A stretch of 64,000 bases of DNA from Climacteris rufus (Eukaryota; Chordata; Aves; Passeriformes; Climacteridae), in the NCBI GenBank assembly GCA_013398175.1, contig VZRZ01006170.1, positions 198,605 to 262,604 on the forward strand, read 5' to 3'. Below, in pieces: positions 11,621 through 24,000 of the stretch (position 1 is its first letter; each line of letters opens with the position of its first letter). The notes beneath the pieces were generated by a model. It ran no database searches. It was not told where the DNA came from and saw nothing but the letters and a program-made list of their open reading frames with translations. Position numbers and translations under genes: made by a program.

Positions 11621-14600
11621 GCAGGGCAAATTACAACTTTGGAGTAGGGATGGACTGAAGTTAGAGGATGCATGTGAGAGTTATGCAGGGAATTTGCAAA
11701 GGGTTGGGCAGTGCTTTATGGAACATTTGCCCTTAAGTTTTAAATATGTCCTTGGGTGTGTGAGGGGGATGGGGAGTGCAGGGTCCTCTTCGGATAGAGG
11801 ACATTTCATTTGAAATTAGATAGAAGAAATACATAACAATATTAAATTAAAATAGGTCATTTCCTTACTGCCACAGCAATCCCAATGCCACAGTGTGAAG
11901 ACCAAAGCCAAGTCCCCAGTCCCATGTGCAATATCGCAGCTTGCCCTGGGACATTGTCCCTCCTGCCCAGAGCACAGACATTGTCCCCAGGCAGGAGCAG
12001 GAGCAGGAGCCCAGCTCTGACAGAGCAGTGCCAAACCGGCCAAACCCCACATCCAACACTGCAGATAATCCCAACCGGTTAATTAGCAGCAATATCTGTT
12101 GGAAATGCATTGGTACAGAATGTACATGGGGATATTTTATTGATATGCCCAATAAGTTGTCCAGTTAAATCATAAACATACATTGCTGAGAATTCCAGAG
12201 GTCCAGATTATTAACCCAATCAACTTGATTTCTGTCCCATTTTATCTTTTATCACGTGGACATTGAAGGAATTTGGAAAAGAAAGCACTTTTTTTTTTTT
12301 TTTTTTTGCTAGAATTATTTTCAGCACTGAATACACTCAATATCTGGGATATCATGTAAGTGCCTGTGTGCTCCTGCAGGATGGAATAAACACCTCATAT
12401 TAAACCAGGGTTTTAGTTGAACTTTGCCGTTGTTACCAAGAAAATGGGGAGAACTTTCCTCCTTTGTGAAGTCCAGTAAGGTCTATGGATGACAAAGGGC
12501 CATGTGATGTCAGCAGTAAACTTGTTATGTAAAGGAAATTCCCTCAATTACACAGAAGCAGCACTGTGTGCACTGAGCCAGGCTGGGGAGTTTGCTGTGG
12601 CAGGAGCAGGAGGGCACCAGGTTTTGGGTGCAGAATCCCAGCACAAAGGAAACGATCTGGGGCTGCTTCCTCCCTCGAGCCCAGCTTCTCTGTGCATCCA
12701 CGGGGAAGGGATCAATAACCCATCCTGCAAAATGAATTCCCTTCATTTGCATTTGGGGACAAATAATCTCTTTTGGGGGAGAGCAAACCAAACCCCACAC
12801 AGCCCCAGAGCCAGCCTGATCCCAGGGCAGGAGAGCACTCCAGGCTCTGCCCTGAGCCTCCCTTCCCTGTTTCTGATCTCTGCTGGGTGATCTGAGCTCT
12901 CATTCCCCTGCCTCATGCTGAACTTCTTCCTTGTCTGGCAGGATTTAGCCTTCAGAGGCAATTTGCTGGGATAAAGGCAGATTATACAAGTTAGCAATAT
13001 ATTATCAGATGTTTTCAGGTACTGTTGCTATCAATTCAATCATTTCTCGACTTTAACGAGCTGATCCCCCACCGAAGGTGCCATAATCTCCCCCAAAGTT
13101 AATGTTCCCTCTTTGGGGCTGCCAGCAGCTCCAGCCCTGCCTGTGCTCGGGGCCACACAGTCTGGGAGAAGTGTTTACTTTAACTCAGCAGCATATTCCC
13201 ATCAGGCTGGGGCTATTTCCCAATTTTGAGGATGGCGTGGGGAGGGGATTGGGAGCTGATGATAACGGGATGGAGGAGATTAGGCAGCTAAGCCATCCAT
13301 TTTAGTTCCAGTGATCAAATTTCACAGTCTTTATCTGAAGCACTGCCTGAGCTGACTCTCCAAGTGAGGATAAAATGAGGGGAGTGCGGCTATAACCAAT
13401 AACTTAATGCCTGCCGATCAGCACCACAAAATCACCAGCTACCCCAAGCTGCTGGGTCTTTGTGCTTGAGCTGGGGAGTTTGATGTTAGAAATGTTTCTT
13501 CTTGTTCTGGGCAGCATCACTTCCAGCAACAAGCTCTGCTCCCGGTTGTGATTGCAATCTCGGTGCTCACAGAAAGCACCAAGCAGAGAGATGAGCTTTG
13601 TTAAGATCACTGCAGATACCAGCAGCCAGATTCTGCTCTTAGGCAAAAAAAAAAAAAAAAAAGCTCAAAGATTGAATACCAAATGCTGTACTGGATCATT
13701 AGGTAGAAATTTCTTATCAAGAAGAGTTAAAAAAAAAAAACAACAAAAAAAAACCCAACAAACCAGCTCAGAAGAATTAAAAGTCAGTGTTGCCCAGACA
13801 TTTTACAAGGAACTGTAAATGCTTAATACTATGGGTGCAAAATGCTATGAAATACAATTAAATGTTATTAAGCTTTTTTATGGTAAGAAGGAACTTTTTC
13901 TTACAAATAGTTTTTAACTCGCAGCTTTACTTGTTTATCCTCAAAAAGAAAGATCTTTACATGTTGTATTTTAAACTAAAAATGCAGTGTTATACATATT
14001 AACATTCTTTGAAAGCTCCCAAGAGTTTTCCAGACCTCCCATAGGTACCCTGAGGGGAAAATCAAAACCACATATGGGGAAGTGTGGGGGTGAGAAGAGA
14101 AAGAAAAGTTAGTTCCACGTGGATTTTAATGCATCTGATCTCAGGAGGCATTAAACAAAAAGAAAAAGTGCATTTTACAAGGTGAACACTGTATTGATTT
14201 GAGACTTTTATATCAGAAGGAGCTCAATTAATCTGATTCCAATTGACTGACTAAATATCCCCACCTTTCAAAACCAGAAGGAACTACCATAGCAACAAAA
14301 TATAAATAAGTGTACACAGCAAACCCCACCATAACAAAAGCTAATGATGTACACTGTTAAAAATGGAAAAGATTTGAGTTTAGGTCCCCAAAGCTTCCGA
14401 GGTGTTCTCAGCAGTATTTCTGTCACAGGAAAGACTTGAGGTCACTTTTAAATACAGATGGTGATTTGATCTTTGTTGTTATTTTATTCTAATGATTACA
14501 TGCTCTATAAACAGAACTAGACAAGTCATGTTTCTTGTGAACTGCTGAAGTAATAAACACGTTATTTGAATTAACCCTGCAGGACTGACTGTAGGGAGGT

Positions 14601-15720
14601 GAAATGGAATGAAAGGTGGGGAGGAGAGGGGAGAATTCGGTCACAAACACACAAAAGCTCCACGTCTCTGTGCCTGTGCTGCCCTGGATCTGAGCTCTCA
14701 GAAGTGGCACTAAGGGTATTTTTCCAAGGATTTCCATGGGCACTGGCACCATGTGTGCCCAGCTGGGATGCTGCCAGTGTTGCCATTGGTGTTTGCAACC
14801 CAGAAACCTCTTTTTTTGTTTGCACATGGAGGAAGAGGTGTGTTTTGGAGTTCTTTTGGTTTGTTTGCCACCAGAAGGTGAATAATGCAGCTCTGTACCC
14901 GAGTGCAGTCAGCTGTCACCCACAGTGACAGAGATACTCAGAGGCCTTGCGGTGGGTGAAGTCGAGAACTTTTATGCTTATTTAAAAACATTAAAATTCA
15001 ATTTAAAAATGAGATCAGAATACCTGATTTCCATGCTTTTACTTTAAAGAAACACCACAAGCCAAACCCATGAGAACAGTAATTTCTGTCTATTCTGTTG
15101 AAAATATTTGAGCAATAATTTGGACACCTTGGCACTGCAGAAATGGCAGAAGCTGCCTGCCAAAGGACTGTCCCCTTCTCCAGGAATGATAATGCACATT
15201 TAGAGACTCCCACCCAAGCAAGGGCATCACTGGGCCAGGACATGGTGTGTGACCATCAAAGTGCTGCTGCCCAGGCACCTGCTCAGCAGAACATGACTGA
15301 GACCTTCCTCACTCCTTCCTCAAAAGGGAATTTCTAGAGCAGGAATGTTTTCTTATCAAGAGCAGGAACTTTCAGACAGGCACACTCATGACTGCCGGAT
15401 CAGATAAAGGAACTATGGAATTTATATGGTCCCCATTAGGGAGTATCTGAATATGATGTGTCACAACATCACGCTGACGTTGGGAAACATTTGAATCTGC
15501 ACATTTTCCTGCACAGAGGGTGAAACTGAGGCAAAGACAGCAGCGAGGTTGCTCCAGGTTGCCCAGGGAGTTTCCAGCTGAGCGAGGACGTGACCATGGG
15601 CTGGGAGTGTCCTCGGGCAGCGCGGTGTCCTCGTCCCCCTGCACACTCCTGAGCGGCTCAGCCTGCGGGTTTTTATGGATGCTGTGCCTGGTGGGCAGGG
15701 GAGAGCACAGGGGGGTTCCA
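11621..15720. other. Unique non-coding sequence with A/T tracts
   Basis: No gene recognised. Simple tracts are a 19-T run (12289-12307), an 18-A run (13645-13662) and an interrupted A tract (13729-13753). The remainder is unique sequence with short open frames only. Confidence 0.45.
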
Positions 15721-16452
15721 GCAGCAGCTCCTGGATTGCAGGAGCTGCAATTCCTGGATTTCAGGAGCAGCAGTTCTGGATTGCAGGAGCAGCAGTTCTG
15801 GATTGCAGGAGCAGCAGCTCCCGGATTTCAGGAGCTACAATTCCTGGATTGCAGGAGCTGCAGTTCGGGATTTCAGGAGCAGCAGCTCCCGGATTTCAGG
15901 AGCTGCAATTCCTGGATTTCAGGAACAGCAGTTCGGGATTTCAGGAGCAGCAGTTCCTGGACTTCAGGAGCTGCAATTCCTGGATTGCAGGAGCTGCAGT
16001 TCTGGATTTCAGGAGCAGCAGTTCTGGATTGCAGGAGCAGCAGTTCTGGATTTCGGGAGCAGCAGCTCCCGGATTTTGGGAGCAGCAGTTCCTGGATTTC
16101 GGGAGCAGCAGTTCCTGGATTTCAGGAGCAGCAGTTCCTGGATTTCAGGAGCAGCAGTTCTGGATTTCAGGAGCAGCAGCTCCCGGATTTCAGGAGCAGC
16201 AGTTCCTGGATTTCAGGAGCAGCAGTTCCTGGATTTCAGGACAGCAGCTCCCGGATTTCAGCAGCAGCAGCAGCTCCCTGATTTCAGGAGCAGCCGTTCT
16301 GGATTTCAGGAGCAGCAGCTCCCTGATTTCAGGAGCAGCAGTTCTGGATTTCAGGAGCAGCAGCTCCTGGATTTCAGGAGCAGTATTTCCTGGATTTCAG
16401 GAGCAGCAGCTCCTGGATTTCAGGAGCAGCAGTTCTGGATTTCAGGAGCAGC
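15721..16452. repeat. 22/23-bp minisatellite, about 32 diverged copies
   Basis: Units of the form GGATTTCAGGAGCAGCAGTT plus CT or CCT recur for about 730 bp. Variants include GGATTGCAG, GGAGCTGCAATTCC and CAGCTCCCGG. The mix of 22- and 23-bp units shifts the reading frame, but the unit lacks plus-strand stops, so all three plus frames stay open for 230-296 codons. These frames are artefacts. The copies are clearly diverged, unlike the 48-bp array at the left end. Confidence 0.96.
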
Positions 16453-18479
16453 CCATGGACTGGGGCTGGACTGCTCCTTGTGCTTGGTGCCGCTGCAGTG
16501 AGACTGGCCCAGAGCTGAGCACTGTGCAACTCCTCAGCTGGAGGGTGGGATCTCAGGGTCAGTGAAGGCAGCAGAGCTGTGGGATGGGGGCAGAGCCAGC
16601 AGTGCTGGCAGCAAACGATGCTCTCAGGAACCAGCAGCCCCTGGCCAGCACCAGCCCCACCTCTCAGCTTCTCCCTGGTCTCACCCCACGCACTGGGATG
16701 AGTTTGTCCACTCGTGCCAGTTGTGCCAGTTGAGCACTGGGACCTTTCTGTCCCCTAGCACAGCACTGAACTCAGTCTCTCTGAGGGACTGACAAAACCC
16801 CAGGCACAACCTGGAGAGACTTCCTGGCCTACCCCACCTGCTCTGGCTCTGCTCACAGACTCAGAAGGTTTTTCCCTTCCGTGCCCTCTGCAGTGGGTCC
16901 CCAGCATTTCCCCTCTGAGGGGGCAGCCAGCCCTGTGTCTGTGCTGCCTGCACCACCACAATAACGGCCCCGCAGCTCCCCGTGAACCCCCAGCTCTGTG
17001 CTCACACACCGATCTTATCTGCGCCCAGCAAAAGTCATTTCTGTGCGACAGGAAGAGATAAGGCAATATGAAAAACATCAGACATGTATTTCCACTTCTA
17101 TTCGGATGTGCAGGGGTTGGAAGTGTGATAGGGCACTTTCTGAAGAGATATTACAAAAGATATTGCTGTAAATCAAAGTTTGAGAAACGGGCTGGCTCAG
17201 GCAGCAGATCAGAAGTTTATAGACCGTTGAAATTATTTCTATTCTAAAAAAAACTTGCCAATAAGTAATTGCTTGGGTTTTGGGCATAGTGAGAAAAAGG
17301 ACGATTGAATATATTTAACTGTTGGTTTTTAATAGTCAAAGTGTATCTGTACAGAGAGTGAGCACACATATGTGATATGGGTTATATCCTCATATGGACG
17401 TTGGAAATCTAAAGATAAATCCGGACCCCACATCTGTAATCTCCCATTCCTTTCGTTTTTTTAAAAACAAATATCATGTTTATGTGATTTAAAAAAACCC
17501 CAAATGCCCTCCCTGCAAACTTATGAATCCTCTCTTTGTTCCAGGTGACTGTGACACTTTGGCATTGGGCAAACCATTTGGTGTGTGCGTGCGAGGCCGG
17601 CGAATGAATTTTATTACAGCTACAAAACAGATTTTTCGGGAGTCCCTGAGTAACTGTGAGCAGATGAAAGGGAACCAGCTGAGATCTGTGCACTGCAAAT
17701 TGTTTCCCCATGATTAAACTATTTCATCCTCCGGGCTAACATCTCTGTACTTGTTTGGCAACAAGTGATAATGCTGGTGATAAAAGTCCCTCCTGGATGA
17801 TCAGGGAAGGATGATAACTGTTATTAGTACCTTTCTTTGTGGTTAGTCAACACTTCTTTTACAGGTATTTTGCCAAATACAATGAAATATGAGTGATTTA
17901 AAGAATAAAAATAACAAAGAGACTGACACTGTTTTGTTGCAGCATTGCAGAAGCTGGGGATGTGTTCCTAGAGTTTTGCCTTGGGAGGAATGCTGGAGCA
18001 CTCTGTTAGCATTTAAAAAGTACAGTGTGTGGCTGTGTTCCAGTCTGGTGAATTATTTTTGCTTCAATAATAATTTTTTGGGCTTAATTAGAAATAATTA
18101 ATGCAGATCATTGCTTTGTACTTGTACTAGCAAAAGCTACAGCCAGATACTAAACTTCTAACTGACTCCTCTGCAGAATGAAAGATTATTTATTCCCCAG
18201 GATAAAAATGAATTAATAAAATGTGTTGAACAAATGATGTTCATTGCTTTGCTCATCTGTTGCAAATTTTTATTCGTTTTATAGTGTTACATTTTGGACA
18301 GAGCATTGCAAACGTATGGGCCTGATTTTCCAAGGTGAGTCCAGCCCAAAGCTGGGCATTCCTGCTTTGCTCAGGTCGGTGGGAATTCGAAGCATTCTGT
18401 AACTTTGCAAATCAAATCACATCTGCAGGTGCTGCCAGCCTGAAGTTTGAGCAGTACTTAAAAATATAGTTTGAGCCAT
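16453..18479. other. Unique non-coding sequence
   Basis: No established gene. It contains a weak candidate terminal exon (17545-17719). The rest is unique, becoming A/T-rich to the right. Confidence 0.45.
17545..17719 (+). other. Candidate terminal exon, very weak
   Basis: A pyrimidine-rich stretch ending TTCCAG (AG at 17543-17544) is followed by about 57 open codons ending at TAA near 17717. An AATAAA-like signal lies near 17904. No protein family was recognised, and an open stretch of this length is not rare by chance. Confidence 0.12.
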
Positions 18480-18725
18480 GTTTACGAGCATTCCTGAATA
18501 AAGGCTTAATTATCAATTCAAATGTTAGTTTTCAGCCTTCTAAATTTACAGTTTAGTCTTAATTCGTGTGCGTGTGAAAACTTCAGCAAACCTTTGAAAT
18601 CCCACGTCTCGAGAAGCACAGATAAGCCCACAGAGAAAGATTTCGGAGGCGTTTAAAATCAGATAGAGATTTTAAAAAGAAATCATCACAGGAAGCTGAT
18701 AGCAATATACAATCACTGCTAATGG
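18480..18725. promoter_or_regulatory. Candidate conserved non-coding block
   Basis: A/T-rich unique sequence with TTAATTATC, TCTTAATTC, GATAAG and AGATAGAGA words, which are homeodomain and GATA-type motifs, and no simple repeat. Function is inferred from texture only. Confidence 0.2.
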
Positions 18726-19335
18726 AGTCTGAGCTGGAGTCCCAAATGCTGCCTGGACATAAAATCCCCCTTATCCCAGCTCCATGTGGGAGCCTGTGTG
18801 AGGCTCCTGGGAAGCCTCTGCTCGCCAGGGAAGGTTTATGTGCAGCCTATTCAATACCAGAACTTCTGCTCCTAAATGGTTTTCAAATACAGTTCATTTT
18901 CATGGCATGATCTTTAATGAAAAGTGCCTGCTGAGTGCAGTACAAACCATTTGGTGCCCCAGTGTCAGGGGAGGAAAAGAACAACATTCAGTAAAGCTGA
19001 AGGTTTTTATTATCACGTCGTAAATGAACAAATGGCATCTGTCAATACAAAGGAACTCATAGGGGGTATAGAAAGGAAGCTTAGTTATTACACTCAGGGT
19101 GTGCTGCTGAAGTGACAAACTGGAGTTTTATTAACATGCCAGTTATAGATCTCCTCTTCCTCCCCCACCGCCCCAGCCCTTTCCTTTTACCTCCCTCAAT
19201 TTGGTCCATACCAGGACTGCTGTAAAATGAGCTTTGCTCAGACAGTGCTCACCAGCTCATGCTGCAACTTGCAATCATCACCATGAGTAATTAAAAAGCG
19301 TGGGGGGGCCCTGTATTCAAAATTAAAACCTGGCC

Positions 19336-19345
19336 CCAAATTTGG
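19336..19345. promoter_or_regulatory. Consensus CArG box (SRF-type site)
   Basis: CCAAATTTGG matches CC(A/T)6GG exactly and is palindromic. SRF binds such sites. Whether this copy is used is unknown. Confidence 0.35.
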
Positions 19346-19563
19346 CCCCTTTTTGGGGAGCGTCAGCACACGGGATCAGGCAGCGTCTCCAGGAGCCCTG
19401 ATCCCATCAGAGTTTTCTATCTGGGCAATAAACATCTCTCACTGCACTGATAAATGACAAAGGTGTTTATGAGCTCCAGGAAATGTTTATACCAAATGTA
19501 TCAGCCCCAGAGATGAGTTTGCTCCCAGCAGCGAGGAGCTGGGCTGGGGGCAGCGCGGGCAAC

Positions 19564-19588
19564 GGGAAGGGAGGCACGGGGGGGTGGG
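19564..19588 (+). other. Putative G-quadruplex motif
   Basis: Four runs of at least three G are separated by loops of 2, 6 and 1 nt, with the third run extended to seven G. This fits the G3+N1-7 rule on the plus strand. Confidence 0.55.
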
Positions 19589-22500
19589 AGCCTGGGCAAT
19601 GATTTTTACTGGAAGGTATTAAGGTTTTGCTCATAAAAGGGTTCAGTGGCCTGCAGCAGGTGTGGCTGTGAGCTGGCAAACACAGGCAGGGAGCAGTGGG
19701 GAGCCCTGGGGACCCCGCTCCCCGCCTGCGCCAGGAAGTGGGGCTGGAAGTGCCGGGCTGCAGCTTCACAGCAGGGCCTCTCTGTGCCACGCCAGGGCAA
19801 AGCTGGCCTTTCTCTTTGGAAAAATTGTACAATTAGACCTACAGTAGAGTGAAAAGGGCTTAGCAGGCCCCAGTGAAATCGCATTAGCAAGCGTGCAAAT
19901 ACAGGACGTTGGGCATTTTTAACGGGAACAAGAAAATCCCAGAATCACTGATGTGCTTTCCCAGCTTTTTCAAGTGCAGGGAGCAGGTTGCATTTGTGAT
20001 CAGGAAGCATCAGAGCTGCATTTAAAGTGCAGCATGAAAGGAAGTGCCTTTCAGTTCTGACGCTAACCAGCAATTTCAGTGAGACTTCCTTTCTAAACTG
20101 CCCAGAGCACCCAATCGAGCTGGTGAGCTAAATGCAAGCAGGAGTTTCGTACTGTCCCCAAAAGAAAGGATTCCATTCAGGGAAGCCAAAAGACCAAAAT
20201 AGTGAAGCCAGGAGGTTCAAAAGATGCACAAGCAGGTCTAGGTCAATTTGCAACTCAGACTGACCTTGTAAATTCAAGGCTCGCTGGTGCTTGGCCATGC
20301 CTGGGATTGCTGGGATGGTTATGTCCGTGGTGGGTGGGTATGTCCTTGGCCTGCTGAATCTCCTCCTCTCACAAAGGAGCATCCTGAACTCCACTTTCAG
20401 ATATTAATAGGATCCCCCAAGTTTTTAGGGAGCATTACATTTCCCAGAGGATGTGTTCTCACCCAGTTTCTGCCGGGGATGAAGCACAAGCAGCCCCTGT
20501 TGCACCACTGGCAATGAATTACAGCCCTAAGTGTTGGAGCAAACTTGTCACAAGTGGAAATTGTGCAGACACTGACACAGACTCCTTGGGATCACACCTA
20601 CTCATTATTTGTCACCTTCACCTCCTGATTCCACCTTGCTCCGACATCATTAATGTGTCATGAAAAGAGAAGTGTCCCTCTCAGATAGGCTGTGATTTTG
20701 AACAAAAACCTCCAGAAATGTTTTATCAAAGCCATTTGGAGCCTTAGCTACACTTTGCAGAGCTCCTACCCTCAGCTGACAGCTCTGGGTGGGCACAGAG
20801 CCCTTTCACACCTGCAGGGAATCTGTCCCCACTGCCTCTTGTCATAGAGAGATTTATCCGAACCTCTGCACAAAAGCCACGTTTCCTTTCACCCACGGAC
20901 AAATTAAAGAACCTCTTAAAACCAGAATAATCTCAGGGATGTCACCTTTTGTAGGGGATGGCTTTATGTGCCCATTTCCTTCTCATGCAGACTCCTGCTT
21001 TTACAGCTTAATGACAGCAACCCCTCAGCTCCAGCTCTGCTGAAGGAAATCAGGACACCTGGCTGATTTTCTTTTCTCTTTTCTCTCTCCATCTCCATCT
21101 CCCTCAGACCTCTCTCAGCACACACTTGGCTGACACTGGGGGAATAAAGCTGCTATGTCCAAACCACCAGAGCACAGGACATGTCAGAGCATTCCCAAGA
21201 TGTTAAAGCAGGAATTTTGCCCGAGTGGTCACCATCCTACAGCACACTTACACTGGGTTTCTGGAAAAGCAGCTGCTGCCAGGGATGTGGTGACACTCTC
21301 TGAGAGAGGAACTGCCTTCAGCAGAGTTTCAACTCAAAATTAACATAAAAGGCTGCAGAATGAGAGAAAGTTTGCCAGGCTGTTCCAGCAACTTGTTTGG
21401 TTTTAGTTTTACGTGGTGGGAGATGAAAGGGATTGTGCATCTTTGGCACAGGGAGGGCTGGGAACAAGCTACAAGGTTTGTTTCAAATTTAAAAAAACCT
21501 GCCTTATAGTAATTTTGCTCGTTCTGCCCGTGTTCTTTTGGTTTTGCCCCTGAAAGGGATTTGTTTGCTTGGGGGAAATCTTAGAGAAAGAGCAGCTGTT
21601 GCAGGAGCAGTGAAATGAATGAAGATTTCCTGTGGATTTTGCAGTTGGATGCTCTGCAGCCCAATAAACACTGAACACACCACAACAGTCTGGAAATAAA
21701 AATGCCCTTTTCTGATATCCAGCACTTGCCATGAAATGAATCACAATCTTGGAGACTTCTGCCTACCCATCAAACTCAGGTCAGACCAGGCAACAAATTC
21801 TAGAGCTGTTTGGGGAGAAATGTCTACAAACAGCAGACACCATGTTATCACACGGGTCTCCTTTCCTGCATAAATCACGACAAGAGGCTTTAAATTAAAC
21901 ATTTACAATTTATAAAGACTCATTTTGCACCATGAGAACCAGAGACTGAGATGAGAATACTGACTATTCCTGGAGCTACCACAATGTGACCAAAATGCTC
22001 CTTTTGCTGGTTGTTTTGACCTTGATAGCACCGTGGTTTGAGATGGTTAATGAGTTAATTATTGTGAATGAGATACCAGTCACGTAAAACTTGCTTATTT
22101 TCTCTCTTAATGGAGATTTATACATAACATGCCAAAGCTCCTTTTGTAGCTGATACGCATGTGACACAATCACATGAGCAGTTTAAGCACAAAACTCTCC
22201 CCCCCCAAATTGTCATGTACAAACAAAGGAAAAATCCATTCAGTTGAGAAGGGGGAAAAGCTTCAGCTGAGGGGTTTGGGGATTTTTATTTTAATAAGAA
22301 AGCAATTTTTTGAATCATGTGAGGAAGGGGGTTTTTATGAAAGAAAGCCCAGACAACAGCACCTTTATCTAAAGGCCCTAAAATAAATAGGGTGAGACCA
22401 TCCAAAGAAGTTTTTAACACACAAACTATGCTGAGTACAAGCTCTGTGACCCACGGTCATCTTTAGTGCAGTATAGTGACTACAAAAGGGATATAAAATG

Positions 22501-23958
22501 TATGGAACTTTTTTCACCTTTTAGCTCATGCAGTGGTAAATTGTCTCGTCCTGCTGATACATTGCTGTTTGTCATGAGTGATCTAGAAATGAAAGGAACA
22601 AACACAAAACAAATCACTGAAACATTTCACACCTCATCATCAAACCCATGTTCAGAACTCTTTTGTTGTGCTCTACCAATAATCATGAGGGGAGAATCAG
22701 CCCATATATTTTTTATGAGAGGCACTAAAAGTTCTGCTGCCACTGGATAAATCTATAGTATAGATTTCTGAAATCAGGATTTTTTTTTAAAGAAACAAAA
22801 CCAATACGGATATATTGCTGCTAACACTTGACATCTTTTCTAATAGTTTTTTTTTATCTAACAAACTTCACAATCAATCCTAAACGAGGGAAAACACTCT
22901 TGTGGAGTGAGTATAACTGAACTTTTCTTTTTCTTTTTTTTTTAACACAAGAAAACAGAAGCACCCAGACGATTTCTGTACATTTTCCAGCCCAACTAAA
23001 AGTACAGTGGGAGTTCTCCCTCTGCTCTTTGCATCTGATAAATAGTTTATTTCATGATGTGTTTAACGTACTTTTCTTTTGCCATTCAGTGTTGGTTTTC
23101 TGGGCCAGGCTCATTGTCCTTGCACCAGATCAGATAAGCCCGAGGCTCACTCACTGCAGACTGGAAGCCAGACTGACCACATTTAGAGCAAGAATTTCCC
23201 ACAGGGTCACTATTTGTATTCAGAATCAGAGAAATGAACCTGCCTCCATCTCCAAAAGCCTCGTGGCGTTGCATTAAAATTGGGCCAGGCACAGCCTGCA
23301 CACCCTGAGCTGAGCCAACCAGCAAATAAACCACTCCTGACAGGAGGTTTTTGTTGAGATTTCCCCACCAGAGCTGTGCTGGCACACACAGAGGTGAGAG
23401 TGGCTAAACCCAGCATTATTATATGCATATCATATAAATAACAGGGAATGTGGGCACCTTGACCTGAATTTCCTGGCAGATCCTTGCTGGACAGGAGCCT
23501 CTCGTGCTCAGGAGCAAGGTGGCTCCTTCTCCTTTGGAGGTGGGCAATCAGCCTCTGCTCACAGAGGAAGAACTCATAGTTACATTGAATTTGAAGAAAT
23601 TTTGTGTAAATACCTCTTACCCTCCCTTGCTCCTCCCCTGCTTCTCCTGGCATAAGCTATTGCATTCCTTTAAGATTTATGAAAGATGATTTGAGTGAGA
23701 AGTGAATGTCTCTGCAAATGACTAACTGACCTTCCACCTATGATCATGACCCTAAACCAGATCAGCCTTTTGAAGAAATATTGTGGATTGAGTTAGGAAA
23801 TGGCAATGTAATTGAAACAAACTTGGTGGGGCTGTTCAGCACTTTGGGAGGACAAAGCCATGGTTGGGAAACCTCTGTCCACTTCTGCAGTGAATTTAAC
23901 AGTTGATTTTTTCCCCATGCAAGACAAGACATGAGGAACTTCTCAGACTGTAGTGGTA

Positions 23959-23960
<2 letters not shown>

Positions 23961-23997
<37 letters not shown>
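23961..23997. repeat. Poly-A tract, 37 A
   Basis: An uninterrupted run of 37 A follows TAAT. It could be the tail of an old retroposed sequence, but no recognisable source sequence or flanking target duplication was seen. Confidence 0.95.

Positions 23998-24000
<3 letters not shown>

Larger units (their letters stand above)
18726..23960. other. Unique non-coding sequence
   Basis: No gene recognised. It contains a consensus CArG box (19336-19345), a G-quadruplex motif (19564-19588) and a pyrimidine tract near 21065-21107. The open frames are all short and featureless. Confidence 0.45.

Noticed and set aside
15520..16565. Three overlapping plus-strand frames of 232-296 codons rich in Q, S, F and G
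   Set aside because: They are the three frames of the 22/23-bp minisatellite. No preference for one frame and no domain outside the repeat.
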